DNA of 64,000 bases from Hydrogenophilus sp. GTDB lineage: Bacteria > Pseudomonadota > Gammaproteobacteria > Burkholderiales > Thiobacillaceae. A program made the position numbers and the translations under genes. Under the pieces are notes generated by a model. It was not told the origin of the DNA, did no database searches, and was given only the letters and a program-made list of their open reading frames with translations. Of this stretch, positions 44,179-53,533 are shown in pieces; the first letter of the stretch is position 1, and each line of letters starts with the position of its first letter. The stretch covers positions 24,646-88,645 of the forward strand of contig DYFK01000013.1 in NCBI GenBank assembly GCA_020725265.1. The letters are read 5' to 3'.

Positions 44179-44949
44179 ATGGCGCTGACCATCCTGTATC
44201 GCGACGACCACCTGATCGCCATCGACAAACCGAGCGGCCTGCTGGTGCATCGCGGCGGCGTCGACCGTCACGAGACCCGGTTCGCCGTCCAGCTCCTGCG
44301 CGACCAGATCGGTCGGCCGGTCCACCCCGCGCACCGGCTCGATCGCGGCACCTCCGGACTGCTGCTGTTCGCGCTCGATCGCGATACCAGCCGTCTGCTC
44401 GGCGGTCAGTTCGAACGCGGCGAAGTCGCCAAGACCTATCTCGCGCTGGTGCGCGGGCATCCGGCCGAAACCGGCGAGATCGATCACCCGCTGGCGCCGG
44501 ACGCCGACCCCCACGCCGGCATCCCGGCCGGCCTGCCGGCTCGACCGGCGCGCACCCGCTACCGCCGCCTGGCGGCCGTCGAGATGCCCTGGCGGGTCGA
44601 CCGCTATCCGACCAGCCGCTACGCCCTGGTCGAACTGAGCCCGCTGACCGGCCGCCGCCACCAGTTGCGCCGGCACATGAAGCACATCGCCCATCCGATC
44701 ATCGGCGACGCCACCCACGGCCAGGGCCGCCACAACCGGCTGTTCGCCGAACGCCTGGACAGCCACCGCCTGCTGCTGGCGGCCACCGGCCTGCGCCTGA
44801 CGCATCCGGTCAGCGGCTGGCCGCTGGAACTGCGCGCGCCGCTGGCCGGGGATTTCATGGCGGTACTGGAAAAACTCGGGATCGAGCCGACGCCAGCCCT
44901 TACAATGCCGGCCCCCGCCGACCCCGCCATTCCTTACCCACATCCATGA
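44179..44949 (+). CDS. truC: tRNA pseudouridine(65) synthase TruC-like
   Basis: A 256-residue RluA-family pseudouridine synthase. Catalytic Asp lies in HPAHRLDRGTSGLLLFA near residue 57. YRDDHLIAIDKPSGLLVHRG, GEVAKTYLALVRG and GRRHQLRRHMKHIAHPIIGD complete the family signature. No S4 domain, consistent with TruC, which modifies U65 of tRNA. The C-terminal 15 residues are Pro/Ala-rich. The next gene overlaps its stop by 4 bp. Confidence 0.88.
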   Translation: MALTILYRDDHLIAIDKPSGLLVHRGGVDRHETRFAVQLLRDQIGRPVHPAHRLDRGTSGLLLFALDRDTSRLLGGQFERGEVAKTYLALVRGHPAETGEIDHPLAPDADPHAGIPAGLPARPARTRYRRLAAVEMPWRVDRYPTSRYALVELSPLTGRRHQLRRHMKHIAHPIIGDATHGQGRHNRLFAERLDSHRLLLAATGLRLTHPVSGWPLELRAPLAGDFMAVLEKLGIEPTPALTMPAPADPAIPYPHP

Positions 44950-45263
44950 ACCCCGAATCCGACGAGTTGCTGCGCGCCAAGCTCAACGCCGAGACCGGCA
45001 AGCTGGCCTGGGCCGAACTGGAACGCCATTTCGCGCGCGGCGTGGTGGTCCGCGTCGATGGCGATCTGGATCTGGTGGAGGTGGCGCTGGCAATGGCGCG
45101 CGATGACGGCGCCCGTGTCGCCACCTGGCTGGACAGCGGCCGGGTGGCGCGCGCGAGCAGTGACGAGGCGCGTGACTGGCACGGCCGGCAGGCGGTGTTC
45201 TGGGCGGTGGTGGCGGCGCCCTGGGTGTTGATCCAGGAAGTCTCCGACCGCCTGGACGGCTGA
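44946..45263 (+). CDS. DUF2288 protein
   Basis: A 105-residue cytosolic protein of the DUF2288 family: LRAKLNAETGKLAWAELERH, FARGVVVRVDGDLDLVEVAL, FWAVVAAPWVLIQEVSDRL. Function unknown. It sits between truC and yaeQ, overlapping truC by 4 bp and ending 5 bp before yaeQ. Confidence 0.85.
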   Translation: MNPESDELLRAKLNAETGKLAWAELERHFARGVVVRVDGDLDLVEVALAMARDDGARVATWLDSGRVARASSDEARDWHGRQAVFWAVVAAPWVLIQEVSDRLDG

Positions 45264-45268
45264 TCGTC

Positions 45269-45826
45269 ATGGCCATCAAACCGACCATCTTCAAGGCCGA
45301 TCTCCAGATCGCCGACATGGACCGCGGCTATTACGGCGGCCATGCCCTGACCCTGGCGCGGCATCCGTCCGAAACCGACGAACGCATGATGATCCGGCTG
45401 CTGGCCTTCGCGCTGTTCGCGCATGAACGTCTGGGTTTCGGCAAGGGCCTGTGCGTGGACGACGAGCCGGATCTCTGGCGACGCGACCTGACCGATGCCA
45501 TCGAACTGTGGATCGACGTCGGCCTGCCCGACGAGAAATGGACGCGCAAGGCGTGCGGCCGCGCCGGACGGGTGGCCATCCTCGCCTATGGCGGCAAGCC
45601 CGCCGAAGTCTGGTGGCAGCAGAACCGGAACAAACTGGAACGCCAGGCCGGCCTGACCGTCATCGAGCTGGCCAGGGACGAAACCCAGGCCCTGACCGAA
45701 CTGGCCAACCGCACCATGCGCCTGCAATGCACGGTGCAGGATGGCGAGGTCTGGATCACCGACGGCCAGCGCGGCGCGCATCTGCGGCCCCGTCTTCTAC
45801 AAGGGGAAATCCATGCCAACCATTGA
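45269..45826 (+). CDS. yaeQ: YaeQ family protein
   Basis: A 185-residue protein with family segments MAIKPTIFKADLQIADMDRG, HPSETDERMMIRLLAFALFA, DDEPDLWRRDLTDAIELWID and WWQQNRNKLERQ. YaeQ has a PD-(D/E)xK nuclease-like fold but its activity is not settled. Its 3' end overlaps the S4-domain gene by 14 bp. Confidence 0.93.
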   Translation: MAIKPTIFKADLQIADMDRGYYGGHALTLARHPSETDERMMIRLLAFALFAHERLGFGKGLCVDDEPDLWRRDLTDAIELWIDVGLPDEKWTRKACGRAGRVAILAYGGKPAEVWWQQNRNKLERQAGLTVIELARDETQALTELANRTMRLQCTVQDGEVWITDGQRGAHLRPRLLQGEIHANH

Positions 45827-46085
45827 ATTCGCGTTGCGTGGCGACGCGGCGGACGCCGCGATCGCGTTGTGCGACCTGCTCAAGCTGACCGGCGTCGCCG
45901 ACAGCGGCGGTCAGGGCAAGGCGCTGGTGGCGGCCGGCGAGGTCCGCGTCGATGGTCGGCCGGAGAGCCGCAAGACCGCGAAAATCCGGGCCGGTCAGGT
46001 GGTCGAGTGCCGGGGCACCCGCATCCGGGTCAACGCCCGGACTGGCGACGGCGAGCCTTCTCCGCCTCTTCCTTCGCCTTCCTGA
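45813..46085 (+). CDS. S4 RNA-binding domain protein (YbcJ-like)
   Basis: A 90-residue protein with an S4 domain: IALCDLLKLTGVADSGGQGK, VAAGEVRVDGRPESRKTAKI and RAGQVVECRGTRIRV, similar to YbcJ-type RNA-binding proteins. GGGGAAATCC precedes the ATG at 45813, inside the end of yaeQ. The 3' end overlaps the convergent membrane protein gene by 56 bp, and its Pro/Ser-rich tail lies in that overlap. Confidence 0.8.
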   Translation: MPTIEFALRGDAADAAIALCDLLKLTGVADSGGQGKALVAAGEVRVDGRPESRKTAKIRAGQVVECRGTRIRVNARTGDGEPSPPLPSPS

Positions 46086-46416
46086 TCTGCTCCAGCAGGC
46101 GCGGGTTGGTCATCAGCTTGCGCAGGAAACGGACGATGGTCAGTTCGATCACGCCGACGAAGATCAACCCCCCGCCGATCATCGGCGCGACCTCGGCCGG
46201 AAGGAAATCAGGCGCGTCGAACAGCACCCAGACACCCGCCGCGATCATCAGCAGCGCGCTCAGCGTGAACACCGCCCCGACCGTTTTCGCGGCCGGATTG
46301 CCGGCGGCCTGCCCAGCCGAGGACATGGTGGCCGCGCGCGCGGCCGATCCGGACATGGCATCGGGCGACTCGGACGTGATGTGGGTCGGGCCAAGCTGGC
46401 GAAAGTCCTGGGTCAT
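46030..46416 (-). CDS. Small membrane protein of unknown function
   Basis: A 128-residue protein with two TM helices (about 46-66 and 75-97; VGAVFTLSALLMIAAGVWVL and APMIGGGLIFVGVIELTIV) and a basic, charged C-terminus (KAKEEAEKARRRQSG). No recognised family. It follows the nitronate monooxygenase gene by 18 bp on the same strand. The 3' overlap with the S4 gene makes the last codons uncertain. Confidence 0.65.
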   Translation of the reverse strand: MTQDFRQLGPTHITSESPDAMSGSAARAATMSSAGQAAGNPAAKTVGAVFTLSALLMIAAGVWVLFDAPDFLPAEVAPMIGGGLIFVGVIELTIVRFLRKLMTNPRLLEQIRKAKEEAEKARRRQSGR

Positions 46417-46434
46417 GGCATCCCCCCGGGTGGC

Positions 46435-47694
46435 TCAGGTAACCGGATCGGACGGCAGGGCGACCCTGCCGTCCTTGCTGAACTGGTAATCGCGGAATAC
46501 GTGTTCCGCGGTCAACAGCGCGTAATCGCCGTCGGCGCCACGCGTCGAGGTGTCCTTGAGCCGGTAGGTGTAATGGCCGCAGGTCCAGATGTCGAAGTCG
46601 CGCATGTGCGTGCACAGACAGGTCTTGTCGTAGACCTTGACCTTCCTGGTTTCCGGATGCGCGGCGACCTCGCGGTTGTAGGCGTCGATGTAGGAACAAC
46701 GGCCGTTGGCGTCGAGCAGGTAGCCGAACGACTCGCAATTGGGATGAGTGCCGGCGCCGATGCCGGGACTCGACTTGATCATGCGCATCGGATAGCCGGT
46801 CGGCGAGATGCCGTTGACCTCGATGTCGTCCTCGTCGGCCTTGAAGTATTCCTGCTTGACCGGGTCGGGCAGGCCGCATTCCCTGGTCACCGTGAAGCGG
46901 GTGGCCACCTGCACGGCGCCGGCGCCCTTCTCCAGGAACGCCGTCGCGTCGGAACCGGTGAAGATGCCGCCGGCCGGGATCAGCGGGATGTCGAGTTGTT
47001 CGCTCTTCAGCCATGCCTGGATCTCGGCGACGATGCCGGCGAGGTCGTGCTTCATCCAGTCCTCGATGCCGAAACCGAGGTGACCACCGGCCAGCGGACC
47101 CTCGACCACCACGTAATCGGGCAGCCGGCCGGTGCGGCCGTTCTTGCGCAGGAACAGTTGCAACGCGCGCAGGCTGGAGACGATGATGCCCAGCTTGGCG
47201 TCGCGGAAGCGGGGATGATCCTCGATCAGGCCGAACGAGCCCAGATGCAGTCCGGCGGCCAGGGTGACGCCGTCGATGCCGGCGTCGAGCGCGGCCGAAA
47301 GCCGGACCTTGAGCGTCTCGCGCGGCGCGTTCATGGTCAGCTTTTCCATGCAGTTGATGAACACCATGCCATCGCCACGCTTGGCGTCCATGGCCCGGCG
47401 CACGTGCATGCGCGTGGCTTCCTCCAGCTCGCCGAGATTGAACTTGACCAGCGACTTGTCCGGGTTCGGCACGTTGGCCTTGTACAGCTTGAGCTTGTCC
47501 TTGACGAATCGGGTCTTGAAATGGCGATCGATGACGGTTGGCACCATCGCGTCCGAAATATGGCCGATGCCCCCCAGGCGGGCGGCCTCCAGGGCCAGTT
47601 CAACCGTGGAGATGTCGACGCCCATGCCCCCGATCACGATGGGGACCAGTTCGTGCTGGCCCAGGCGAAGGCGAAAGTCATCCACACATTTCAT
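46435..47694 (-). CDS. Nitronate monooxygenase family FMN protein
   Basis: A 419-residue TIM-barrel FMN enzyme. Family segments: ELVPIVIGGMGVDISTVELA (N-terminus), VTLAAGLHLGSFGLIEDHP, VVEGPLAGGHLGF (phosphate-binding), IPLIPAGGIFTGSDATAFLE, GAGAVQVATRF. The C-terminal 110 residues form a Cys-rich extension (NCESFGYL, GRCSYI, KTCLCTHMRDFDIWTCGHYT) absent from minimal NMOs; it may bind a cluster or metal. The ATG at 47694 is chosen; no good ribosome-binding site is seen. Confidence 0.82.
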   Translation of the reverse strand: MKCVDDFRLRLGQHELVPIVIGGMGVDISTVELALEAARLGGIGHISDAMVPTVIDRHFKTRFVKDKLKLYKANVPNPDKSLVKFNLGELEEATRMHVRRAMDAKRGDGMVFINCMEKLTMNAPRETLKVRLSAALDAGIDGVTLAAGLHLGSFGLIEDHPRFRDAKLGIIVSSLRALQLFLRKNGRTGRLPDYVVVEGPLAGGHLGFGIEDWMKHDLAGIVAEIQAWLKSEQLDIPLIPAGGIFTGSDATAFLEKGAGAVQVATRFTVTRECGLPDPVKQEYFKADEDDIEVNGISPTGYPMRMIKSSPGIGAGTHPNCESFGYLLDANGRCSYIDAYNREVAAHPETRKVKVYDKTCLCTHMRDFDIWTCGHYTYRLKDTSTRGADGDYALLTAEHVFRDYQFSKDGRVALPSDPVT

Positions 47695-47844
47695 GCTGTT
47701 CTCGGCGATCGGGTATCGAAAAAGGCGAGCGTCGGGGGGCTCATCGAAGGCGTTGGCGGAAACCCGGTCGGGTGGGACCAACCAGGATACGGACGTGATG
47801 ATAAGCTTTTCGGGTGGGTTACAGCCACCCCGGGCTGGCGCCGC

Positions 47845-49098
47845 CTAGCGGCGATGGCGGGCATACAGGCGCGCCGCCCGCGCCAGATTCCAGCCGGCGA
47901 CCGCGCCGGCTGCGGCCAGCAGCAAGCCGCCCGGCACGGCCAGCGCCGGCGCGAACGGCGCCGCCACCAGACAGACCAGCGCCACCAGATGCAGGCGTGC
48001 CTGACCGCGGGCGGCGGCGTCGGACAGAAAATCCTTCATCCCCGGCAACGCGCCCGCCGATGTCCCCGGACCGGCGCGCAGATGGAACCAGGCCAGGAAC
48101 GGCACGATCTTGTCGACCATGCCGATGACCACCGATGCCGCGAATCCGACCAGGAACAGCACGCCGCCCGCGAGCCGCGCCGGCTCCCCCGGCAATGGCA
48201 GCGCGAACAGCGCGACGGCGCCGATCAGGCCGAGCATGCCCAGCCGCCACAAATCCAGGGTCGGGCTCGCCAGTTTGCGCTTGCGCCGGCGTTGCAGGTC
48301 GAGCGTGACCAGCGCGAACGCGGCCAGTCCCAGCGCCAGCGCGATCTCGCCGACGACGCGCCAGGGTGCCGGCGCCAGCAGCGCGACGCCGACGGCCGAT
48401 GTCAGCACGACCAACAGCGGCCGGGTCGCCCAGGCCGGATAGGCCGGCGTCACCTGCAACATCGGCACCACCTGCCAGGCCACGCCGACCACCAGAATGG
48501 CGACCCAACCGGCCAGACCCGCGAGGGCGTGCGCGCGCAGCCAGATGAATGGGTCGTCTGGACGCCAGCCGGCCGGCAGCGCGTCGGCCAGCCAGCCGGC
48601 CAGCCCCAGGCCCAGCGCCAGCGTCGCCAGCAGGGCGACGAAGGCCACGCGCATGGCATGGACGCTGTCGAGCCGGCGCGCGTCGGCCAGCGCCAGCCCG
48701 GCCGAGATCAACAACGGCGCCAGGCCCAGCCAGAGCAAACCGGCGCCATGCAGCAGCGCCGCCGGCTCGCCCCGCCACAAACCCCAGGCCAGCAACGGCG
48801 TGCCCAGGGTCAGGCTGGCGTGGCCGATGGTGGCCACCGGGCGGATGCCGGGCATGGGCGCTCCGGCCAGTACCGGCAGCATCTGGGTCAGGGCGCCGAG
48901 CATGACCATGCCCAGGAAACCGAGGGTAAGCAGATGCGTCAGGGCCAGTGCCGTCGGCGACAACGGCCCCTCGGTCCAGCCCGGATCGAACGCAGCCAGC
49001 AATCCGGCCGCCACCAGAAACCAGGGCGCCGTCAGGAAGAAACGCAGGGGCGCGGTGAACGGCGGCCCCTGTTCGGGCGCCAGGCCGGCGCCGATCAT
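47845..49098 (-). CDS. NnrS-like/heme-copper-related polytopic membrane protein
   Basis: A 417-residue membrane protein with about twelve TM helices. His-containing helices LALTHLLTLGFLGMVMLGAL, RAHALAGLAGWVAILVVGVA and MVDKIVPFLAWFHL suggest heme or metal binding as in NnrS-type proteins linked to NO metabolism. The start at 49098 overlaps the DUF2249 stop (ATGA), so the operon is hemerythrin-DUF2249-this gene. The exact family is not certain. Confidence 0.65.
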   Translation of the reverse strand: MIGAGLAPEQGPPFTAPLRFFLTAPWFLVAAGLLAAFDPGWTEGPLSPTALALTHLLTLGFLGMVMLGALTQMLPVLAGAPMPGIRPVATIGHASLTLGTPLLAWGLWRGEPAALLHGAGLLWLGLAPLLISAGLALADARRLDSVHAMRVAFVALLATLALGLGLAGWLADALPAGWRPDDPFIWLRAHALAGLAGWVAILVVGVAWQVVPMLQVTPAYPAWATRPLLVVLTSAVGVALLAPAPWRVVGEIALALGLAAFALVTLDLQRRRKRKLASPTLDLWRLGMLGLIGAVALFALPLPGEPARLAGGVLFLVGFAASVVIGMVDKIVPFLAWFHLRAGPGTSAGALPGMKDFLSDAAARGQARLHLVALVCLVAAPFAPALAVPGGLLLAAAGAVAGWNLARAARLYARHRR

Positions 49099-49334
49099 CC
49101 CGGAGGCCCGCCGCGACGCGGCTCGATCAGGATCTCGAAACACCCTTCCGCGATCGGGCGCACGCGATGGCGCAAGCCCATTTCGGTCAGGATCGGGTAG
49201 AGCGGAAACGGTTCGCGGTGCAACAGGAAGCGGATGCGCTCGCCGGGCGCCAGCCGTTCCAGCGCGGCCAGCACCTTTTCCATCGGCTCGGGCGGCTCCA
49301 GCCAGCGCCCGTCGACGACGATCTCCCGCGTCAT
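49095..49334 (-). CDS. DUF2249 protein
   Basis: A 79-residue protein: IVVDGRWLEPPEPMEKVLAA, LERLAPGERIRFLLHREPFP, LYPILTEMGLRHRV. This is the DUF2249 (TusA-like) fold, often clustered with NO-reduction and hemerythrin genes. The ATG at 49334 is chosen from family extent. Coupled to the membrane gene downstream and 7 bp from the hemerythrin gene upstream. Confidence 0.85.
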   Translation of the reverse strand: MTREIVVDGRWLEPPEPMEKVLAALERLAPGERIRFLLHREPFPLYPILTEMGLRHRVRPIAEGCFEILIEPRRGGPPG

Positions 49335-49341
49335 GCCGGAT

Positions 49342-49791
49342 TTACCGGGCGCGCATCGCCCCGAGCAGCTCCGGGCGCTCGCCGGCCAGCGCATGATCGG
49401 TCATCGGATACAGGATGTTTTCCTCCTTCAGATTGTGCTGACGCATCAGCATCAGCAGCGTCTCGGACAGGTTCAGGTAGGCATCCTGCTCGCGCCGTTC
49501 CAGCGCCGCGCCCATCTCGTCGAGCAGGCCGTTCATCTCGCGATGCTCGCCGCGCATCACGAAGGTGGGGCCGCCGCCCGAACCGGCGCGGGTTTCGAAG
49601 GCCGGGAACAGGATGTCCTCCTCCATCGCGAAGTGGCGCCGCATGGCTTCCAGGAAAGCCTGGAAATGCGCGGCCGCGCTGGCCCAGTCGCGAACCGAGA
49701 CGGCATTCTCGGCGGCCGCGAACAGATCGTCGCAACGGTTGTGATCGTCGGCCAGGAATTGAGTGATGGTGGCGTCCCCGGTTTCGGTCAT
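49342..49791 (-). CDS. Hemerythrin HHE-domain protein
   Basis: A 149-residue four-helix protein with di-iron ligands: FLADDHNRCDDLFAAAENA (H), RRHFAMEEDILFPAFE (H..E), GEHREMNGLLDEMG (H), RQHNLKEENILYPMTDHA (H..E). It could bind O2 or NO or act in iron-centre repair, as YtfE-like proteins do. First gene of a trio with DUF2249 and an NnrS-like protein. The start at 49791 is preferred; 49827 is possible. Confidence 0.87.
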   Translation of the reverse strand: MTETGDATITQFLADDHNRCDDLFAAAENAVSVRDWASAAAHFQAFLEAMRRHFAMEEDILFPAFETRAGSGGGPTFVMRGEHREMNGLLDEMGAALERREQDAYLNLSETLLMLMRQHNLKEENILYPMTDHALAGERPELLGAMRAR

Positions 49792-49964
49792 GGCGGTACT
49801 CGGCGTCGAAGTGGATGGCGCGCGCATGGTGGCGCGGCCCGCGCCGGCGCGCCTTGATCATTGGCAAGACGGTTGCCCGGGCCGGCGACGGCCGGTATAA
49901 GGGCGCCTTTCGGCGGCCAACCCGCCACGGTGGCGGCGTCACCGAAACCGGATCGAAATCCCCC

Positions 49965-51317
49965 ATGGCGAAAACCGGCACCATCTACGTTTGCGGCCAG
50001 TGCGGCGGCCAGACCAGCAAGTGGCAGGGCCAGTGCCCGCACTGCCTGGCCTGGAACACCCTGACCGAGTCCGCGCGCGAAGCCAAACCCGGCCGTTTCC
50101 AGGCGCTCGCCGCCAGCGGCGAGGTGGTGCGCCTGTCGACGGTCCAGGCGCGCGAGACGCCGCGTCTGGCCACCGGTCTGGCCGAATTCGACCGCGTCCT
50201 CGGCGGCGGTCTGGTCGCCGGCGGCGTCGTCCTGATCGGCGGCGATCCCGGCATCGGCAAGTCGACCCTGCTGTTGCAGGCGCTGGCGGCGATCGCCGGC
50301 GCCACCCGCGCGCTCTACGTCAGCGGCGAGGAGTCCGCCGACCAGATCGCGCTGCGCGCGCGCCGGCTGGGGTTGGAAACCGACCTGCCACTGCTCACCG
50401 AAATCCGCCTGGAAGCGATCCTGGCCACGCTCGCCGCCGAACGGCCGGAAGTGGCGGTGATCGATTCGATCCAGACCGTCTACACCGAGAACCTGCAATC
50501 CGCGCCCGGCAGCGTCGCCCAGGTGCGCGAATGCGCGCAGACGCTGACCCGCCACGCCAAGCAGGCCGGCATCACCATCCTGCTGGTCGGTCATGTCACC
50601 AAGGAAGGCACCCTGGCCGGCCCGCGCGTGCTCGAACACATCGTCGACACCGTGCTCTATTTCGAGGGCGACACCGGCTCCAGCTTCCGCCTGATCCGCG
50701 CCTTCAAGAACCGTTACGGCGCGGTCAACGAACTGGGCGTGTTCGCGATGACCGACAAGGGTCTCAAGGGCGTCGCCAACCCGTCCGCGCTGTTCCTGAA
50801 CCGCGACGAACGCGACGCGCCCGGCTCCTGCGTGGTGGTCGCCCTGGAAGGTACCCGGCCGCTGCTGGTGGAAATCCAGGCGCTTCTGGACGAATCGCGC
50901 GCGCCCAGCCCACGCCGGCTCACCGTCGGCCTGGACGGCAACCGCCTGGCCATGCTGCTGGCGGTGCTGCACCGGCATGGCGGCATCGCCTGCCAGGACC
51001 AGGACGTCTTCGTCAACGCCGTCGGCGGCGTCCGCATCGCCGAGCCGGCCGCCGATCTGGCGGTGCTGCTGGCGGTGGTGTCCTCGCTGCGCGGCCGGCC
51101 GATCCCGCGCGAACTGGCGGTATTCGGCGAAGTCGGCCTGGCCGGCGAGATCCGGCCGGTGCAGCGCGGCCAGGAACGCCTGAAGGAAGCCGCCAAGCTC
51201 GGCTTCACGCGCGCGCTGTGTCCGCGCGCAAATCTGCCCAAGAGCCGGATCGCGGGCATGGAAGTGATCGGCGTGGCCAGTCTGAGCGAGGCGCTGGACC
51301 GCTTCCGGTCATTCTGA
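49965..51317 (+). CDS. radA: DNA repair protein RadA
   Basis: A 450-residue RecA-like ATPase that promotes branch migration in recombination. N-terminal C4 zinc finger CGQCGG...CPHC (residues 10-27), Walker A GGDPGIGKSTLL near 92, the RadA-specific KNRYGAVNELGVF near 247, and a C-terminal Lon-protease-like domain (DVFVNAVGGVRI, RPIPRELAVFGEVGLAGEIR). Length is standard. Confidence 0.97.
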   Translation: MAKTGTIYVCGQCGGQTSKWQGQCPHCLAWNTLTESAREAKPGRFQALAASGEVVRLSTVQARETPRLATGLAEFDRVLGGGLVAGGVVLIGGDPGIGKSTLLLQALAAIAGATRALYVSGEESADQIALRARRLGLETDLPLLTEIRLEAILATLAAERPEVAVIDSIQTVYTENLQSAPGSVAQVRECAQTLTRHAKQAGITILLVGHVTKEGTLAGPRVLEHIVDTVLYFEGDTGSSFRLIRAFKNRYGAVNELGVFAMTDKGLKGVANPSALFLNRDERDAPGSCVVVALEGTRPLLVEIQALLDESRAPSPRRLTVGLDGNRLAMLLAVLHRHGGIACQDQDVFVNAVGGVRIAEPAADLAVLLAVVSSLRGRPIPRELAVFGEVGLAGEIRPVQRGQERLKEAAKLGFTRALCPRANLPKSRIAGMEVIGVASLSEALDRFRSF

Positions 51318-51391
51318 AACGGTAGCCGGCATGACGTTTTCCCGACGGGACGTTTTTCCGTCTTTTCCCGCTGCTATGATTGCCCGCCGAT

Positions 51392-51415
51392 AACCATGTC
51401 GTGGTTGGTTTTTTT
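51392..51415 (+). terminator. Probable terminator after radA
   Basis: AACCA-TGTCG-TGGTT followed by GGTTTTTTT: a short 5-bp stem with a good T-run, 75 bp after the radA stop. Weak stem, but the T-run stands out in this GC-rich genome. Confidence 0.5.
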
Positions 51416-51538
51416 CCTGAAGGCAGCGATCGATCGGGGGAGCGCGTTGCAACAACCTCGCCATTCACGGAACCGGCGTCCGCGCGCCGGCGTGGCTCCA
51501 GGGCCCGCCGGCGAAGACGCCTCGCGGGAAGCCGGATC

Positions 51539-53533
51539 ATGACCGGCTGGCCGGCGCGCCTGCCGCTGCACATCCGCTTCACCCTGGTCGGCGCGGTGGT
51601 CGCCATCGTCACCGCCGCGCTGATCATCACCGCGCAGATCCAGGAATCCCGCCAGTTCCTGATCGAACGCGCGCAAACCCAGCTCGAGGAACGCGCCAGT
51701 GTCTATAACGCCACCCTGCTCGGCGCCCTGATCCAGGCCAACCACGCCGAACTGCACGCCAAGCTGGAAGCCATGCGCGCGCACGCCGGCATCGTTTATC
51801 TGGCGATCCACGACGAGACCGGCGCGATCGCCGCCGCCTCCGGCATCGATCCACGCCGGGGCCTGCCAGCGCCGATGACCGAGCTGGCCGAGGCCTTGCG
51901 TGACGGCGCGCCGGTATTCCATGCCCTGGTGCCGCTACGGGTTGGCGATCACCTGTACGGCAACCTGCGCTATGGCGCCGATCTGACCTATTTCGCCGAG
52001 GCCAGCGCGCGCATGCTGCGCAACGGCCTGTTGCGCGACCTGGTCGCCACCGTACTGGCGGTGCTCGCGTTCGGTCTCGCCGGATACTGGCTGGGCCGCC
52101 AGTTCCGGCGCCTGGGCGCGCACGGCGCGCGTCTGGCGGCGGGCGATTACGGCGCCCGCCTGGACATGCGCGGCGATGACGAGCTTGGCCGGTTGGCCGT
52201 CGCCTACAACGACCTCGGCGCGGCGGTGGAAACCCGCGTCGCCGCGCTCCAGCGCATCAGCGGGCTCTACCGGGTGCTCGGCGAAGTCAACAAGACGATC
52301 GCGCGCGCGCGCGATCGCGACACCCTGTTCGCGGAAATCTGCCGCATCCTGGCCGATTCCGGCCTGTTCCGGATGGCCTGGATCGGCTGGCTCGACGTCG
52401 CCGACGGCAAGGTGCGGCCAATCGTCTCCGGCGGCCACGACGACGGCTACACCACCCGGCTGTCGATCCAGCTGGACGACCACGAAACCGGCGCCGGTCC
52501 CACCGCCAGCGCGATTCTGGGACGCCAGCACGTGCTCTGCCAGGACATCGCCACCGATCCGCTGATGGCGCATTGGCGGGAGCCGGCGTTGACGCGCGGC
52601 TATCGCGCCAGCGCCGCCTTTCCGATCGAACAGGACGGCCAGGTGGTCGGCTCGCTCAACGTCTACGCCGGTGAACCGGGGTTCTTCAGCCCGGACATCG
52701 TCGACCTGCTGCTCGATCTGACCACCGACATCGACTACGCCCTGGTGTTCATGCGCGAAGTCGCCGCCCGGGCACGGGCGGAGGCGGATCTGACCCGTCT
52801 GAACGCCGAACTGGAAGGACGCGTCACCGAGCGCACCCGCCAACTGGAGGCCGCCAACAAGGAACTGGAAGCCTTCAGCTATTCGGTCTCGCACGACCTG
52901 CGCGCGCCGCTGCGCGGCATCGACGGCTTCAGCCAGATCCTGCTGACCCGCTATCTCGACCAGCTCGACGAACGCGGCCAGGACTACCTGCGCCGGGTCC
53001 GCCGCGCCAGCCAGCGCATGGGCGAGCTGATCGACGACCTGCTGCAACTGTCCCGCATCAGCCGCGCCGAGCTGCGCCTGACCGACGTCGACCTGAGCGC
53101 GCTGGCCGGCGAGATCGCCGAGGAACTCGGCCGCCGCGAGCCCGCCCGCGCCGTCGAATGGCGCATCCAGCCCGGACTGCGCGCGCGCGGCGATGCCGGT
53201 CTGCTGCGCATCGTCCTCGACAACCTGCTCGGCAACGCCTGGAAGTTCACCGGAAAACTCGATCACGCGGTCATCGAATTCAGTCTCGACCAGGACGACG
53301 GCGAACCGGTGTTCCACGTCCGCGACAACGGCGCCGGCTTCAACATGGCCTACGTCCACAAGCTGTTCGGCGCCTTCCAGCGCCTGCACGCCGCCGACGA
53401 GTTCGAGGGCACAGGCATCGGCCTCGCCACCGTCCAACGTATCATTCGTCGCCACGGCGGATACGTCTGGGCCGAGAGCGCGGCCGGCAAGGGCGCCATG
53501 TTCCATTTCACGCTGACGGAGCAGTACGCTTGA
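51539..53533 (+). CDS. Sensor histidine kinase 1 (HAMP-GAF-HisKA)
   Basis: A 664-residue inner-membrane kinase: TM1 (about 12-34), periplasmic sensor domain (35-165), TM2 (about 165-190), HAMP (about 190-245), GAF (about 260-415), coiled coil, HisKA with [20 protein letters not shown] (phospho-His) and HATPase with [20 protein letters not shown] and [12 protein letters not shown]. Bases 52852-53488 are identical to the corresponding part of the next kinase. The ATG at 51539 is chosen as the first before TM1. The next gene starts at TTG overlapping its stop. Confidence 0.9.
   Translation: MTGWPARLPLHIRFTLVGAVVAIVTAALIITAQIQESRQFLIERAQTQLEERASVYNATLLGALIQANHAELHAKLEAMRAHAGIVYLAIHDETGAIAAASGIDPRRGLPAPMTELAEALRDGAPVFHALVPLRVGDHLYGNLRYGADLTYFAEASARMLRNGLLRDLVATVLAVLAFGLAGYWLGRQFRRLGAHGARLAAGDYGARLDMRGDDELGRLAVAYNDLGAAVETRVAALQRISGLYRVLGEVNKTIARARDRDTLFAEICRILADSGLFRMAWIGWLDVADGKVRPIVSGGHDDGYTTRLSIQLDDHETGAGPTASAILGRQHVLCQDIATDPLMAHWREPALTRGYRASAAFPIEQDGQVVGSLNVYAGEPGFFSPDIVDLLLDLTTDIDYALVFMREVAARARAEADLTRLNAELEGRVTERTRQLEAANKELEAFSYSVSHDLRAPLRGIDGFSQILLTRYLDQLDERGQDYLRRVRRASQRMGELIDDLLQLSRISRAELRLTDVDLSALAGEIAEELGRREPARAVEWRIQPGLRARGDAGLLRIVLDNLLGNAWKFTGKLDHAVIEFSLDQDDGEPVFHVRDNGAGFNMAYVHKLFGAFQRLHAADEFEGTGIGLATVQRIIRRHGGYVWAESAAGKGAMFHFTLTEQYA
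52852..53488 (+). repeat. 637-bp identical duplication, copy 1
   Basis: Base-for-base identical to 55284-55920 (offset 2432). It covers the end of the coiled coil, HisKA and nearly all of HATPase in kinase 1. Identity breaks abruptly at both ends. Confidence 0.9.
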
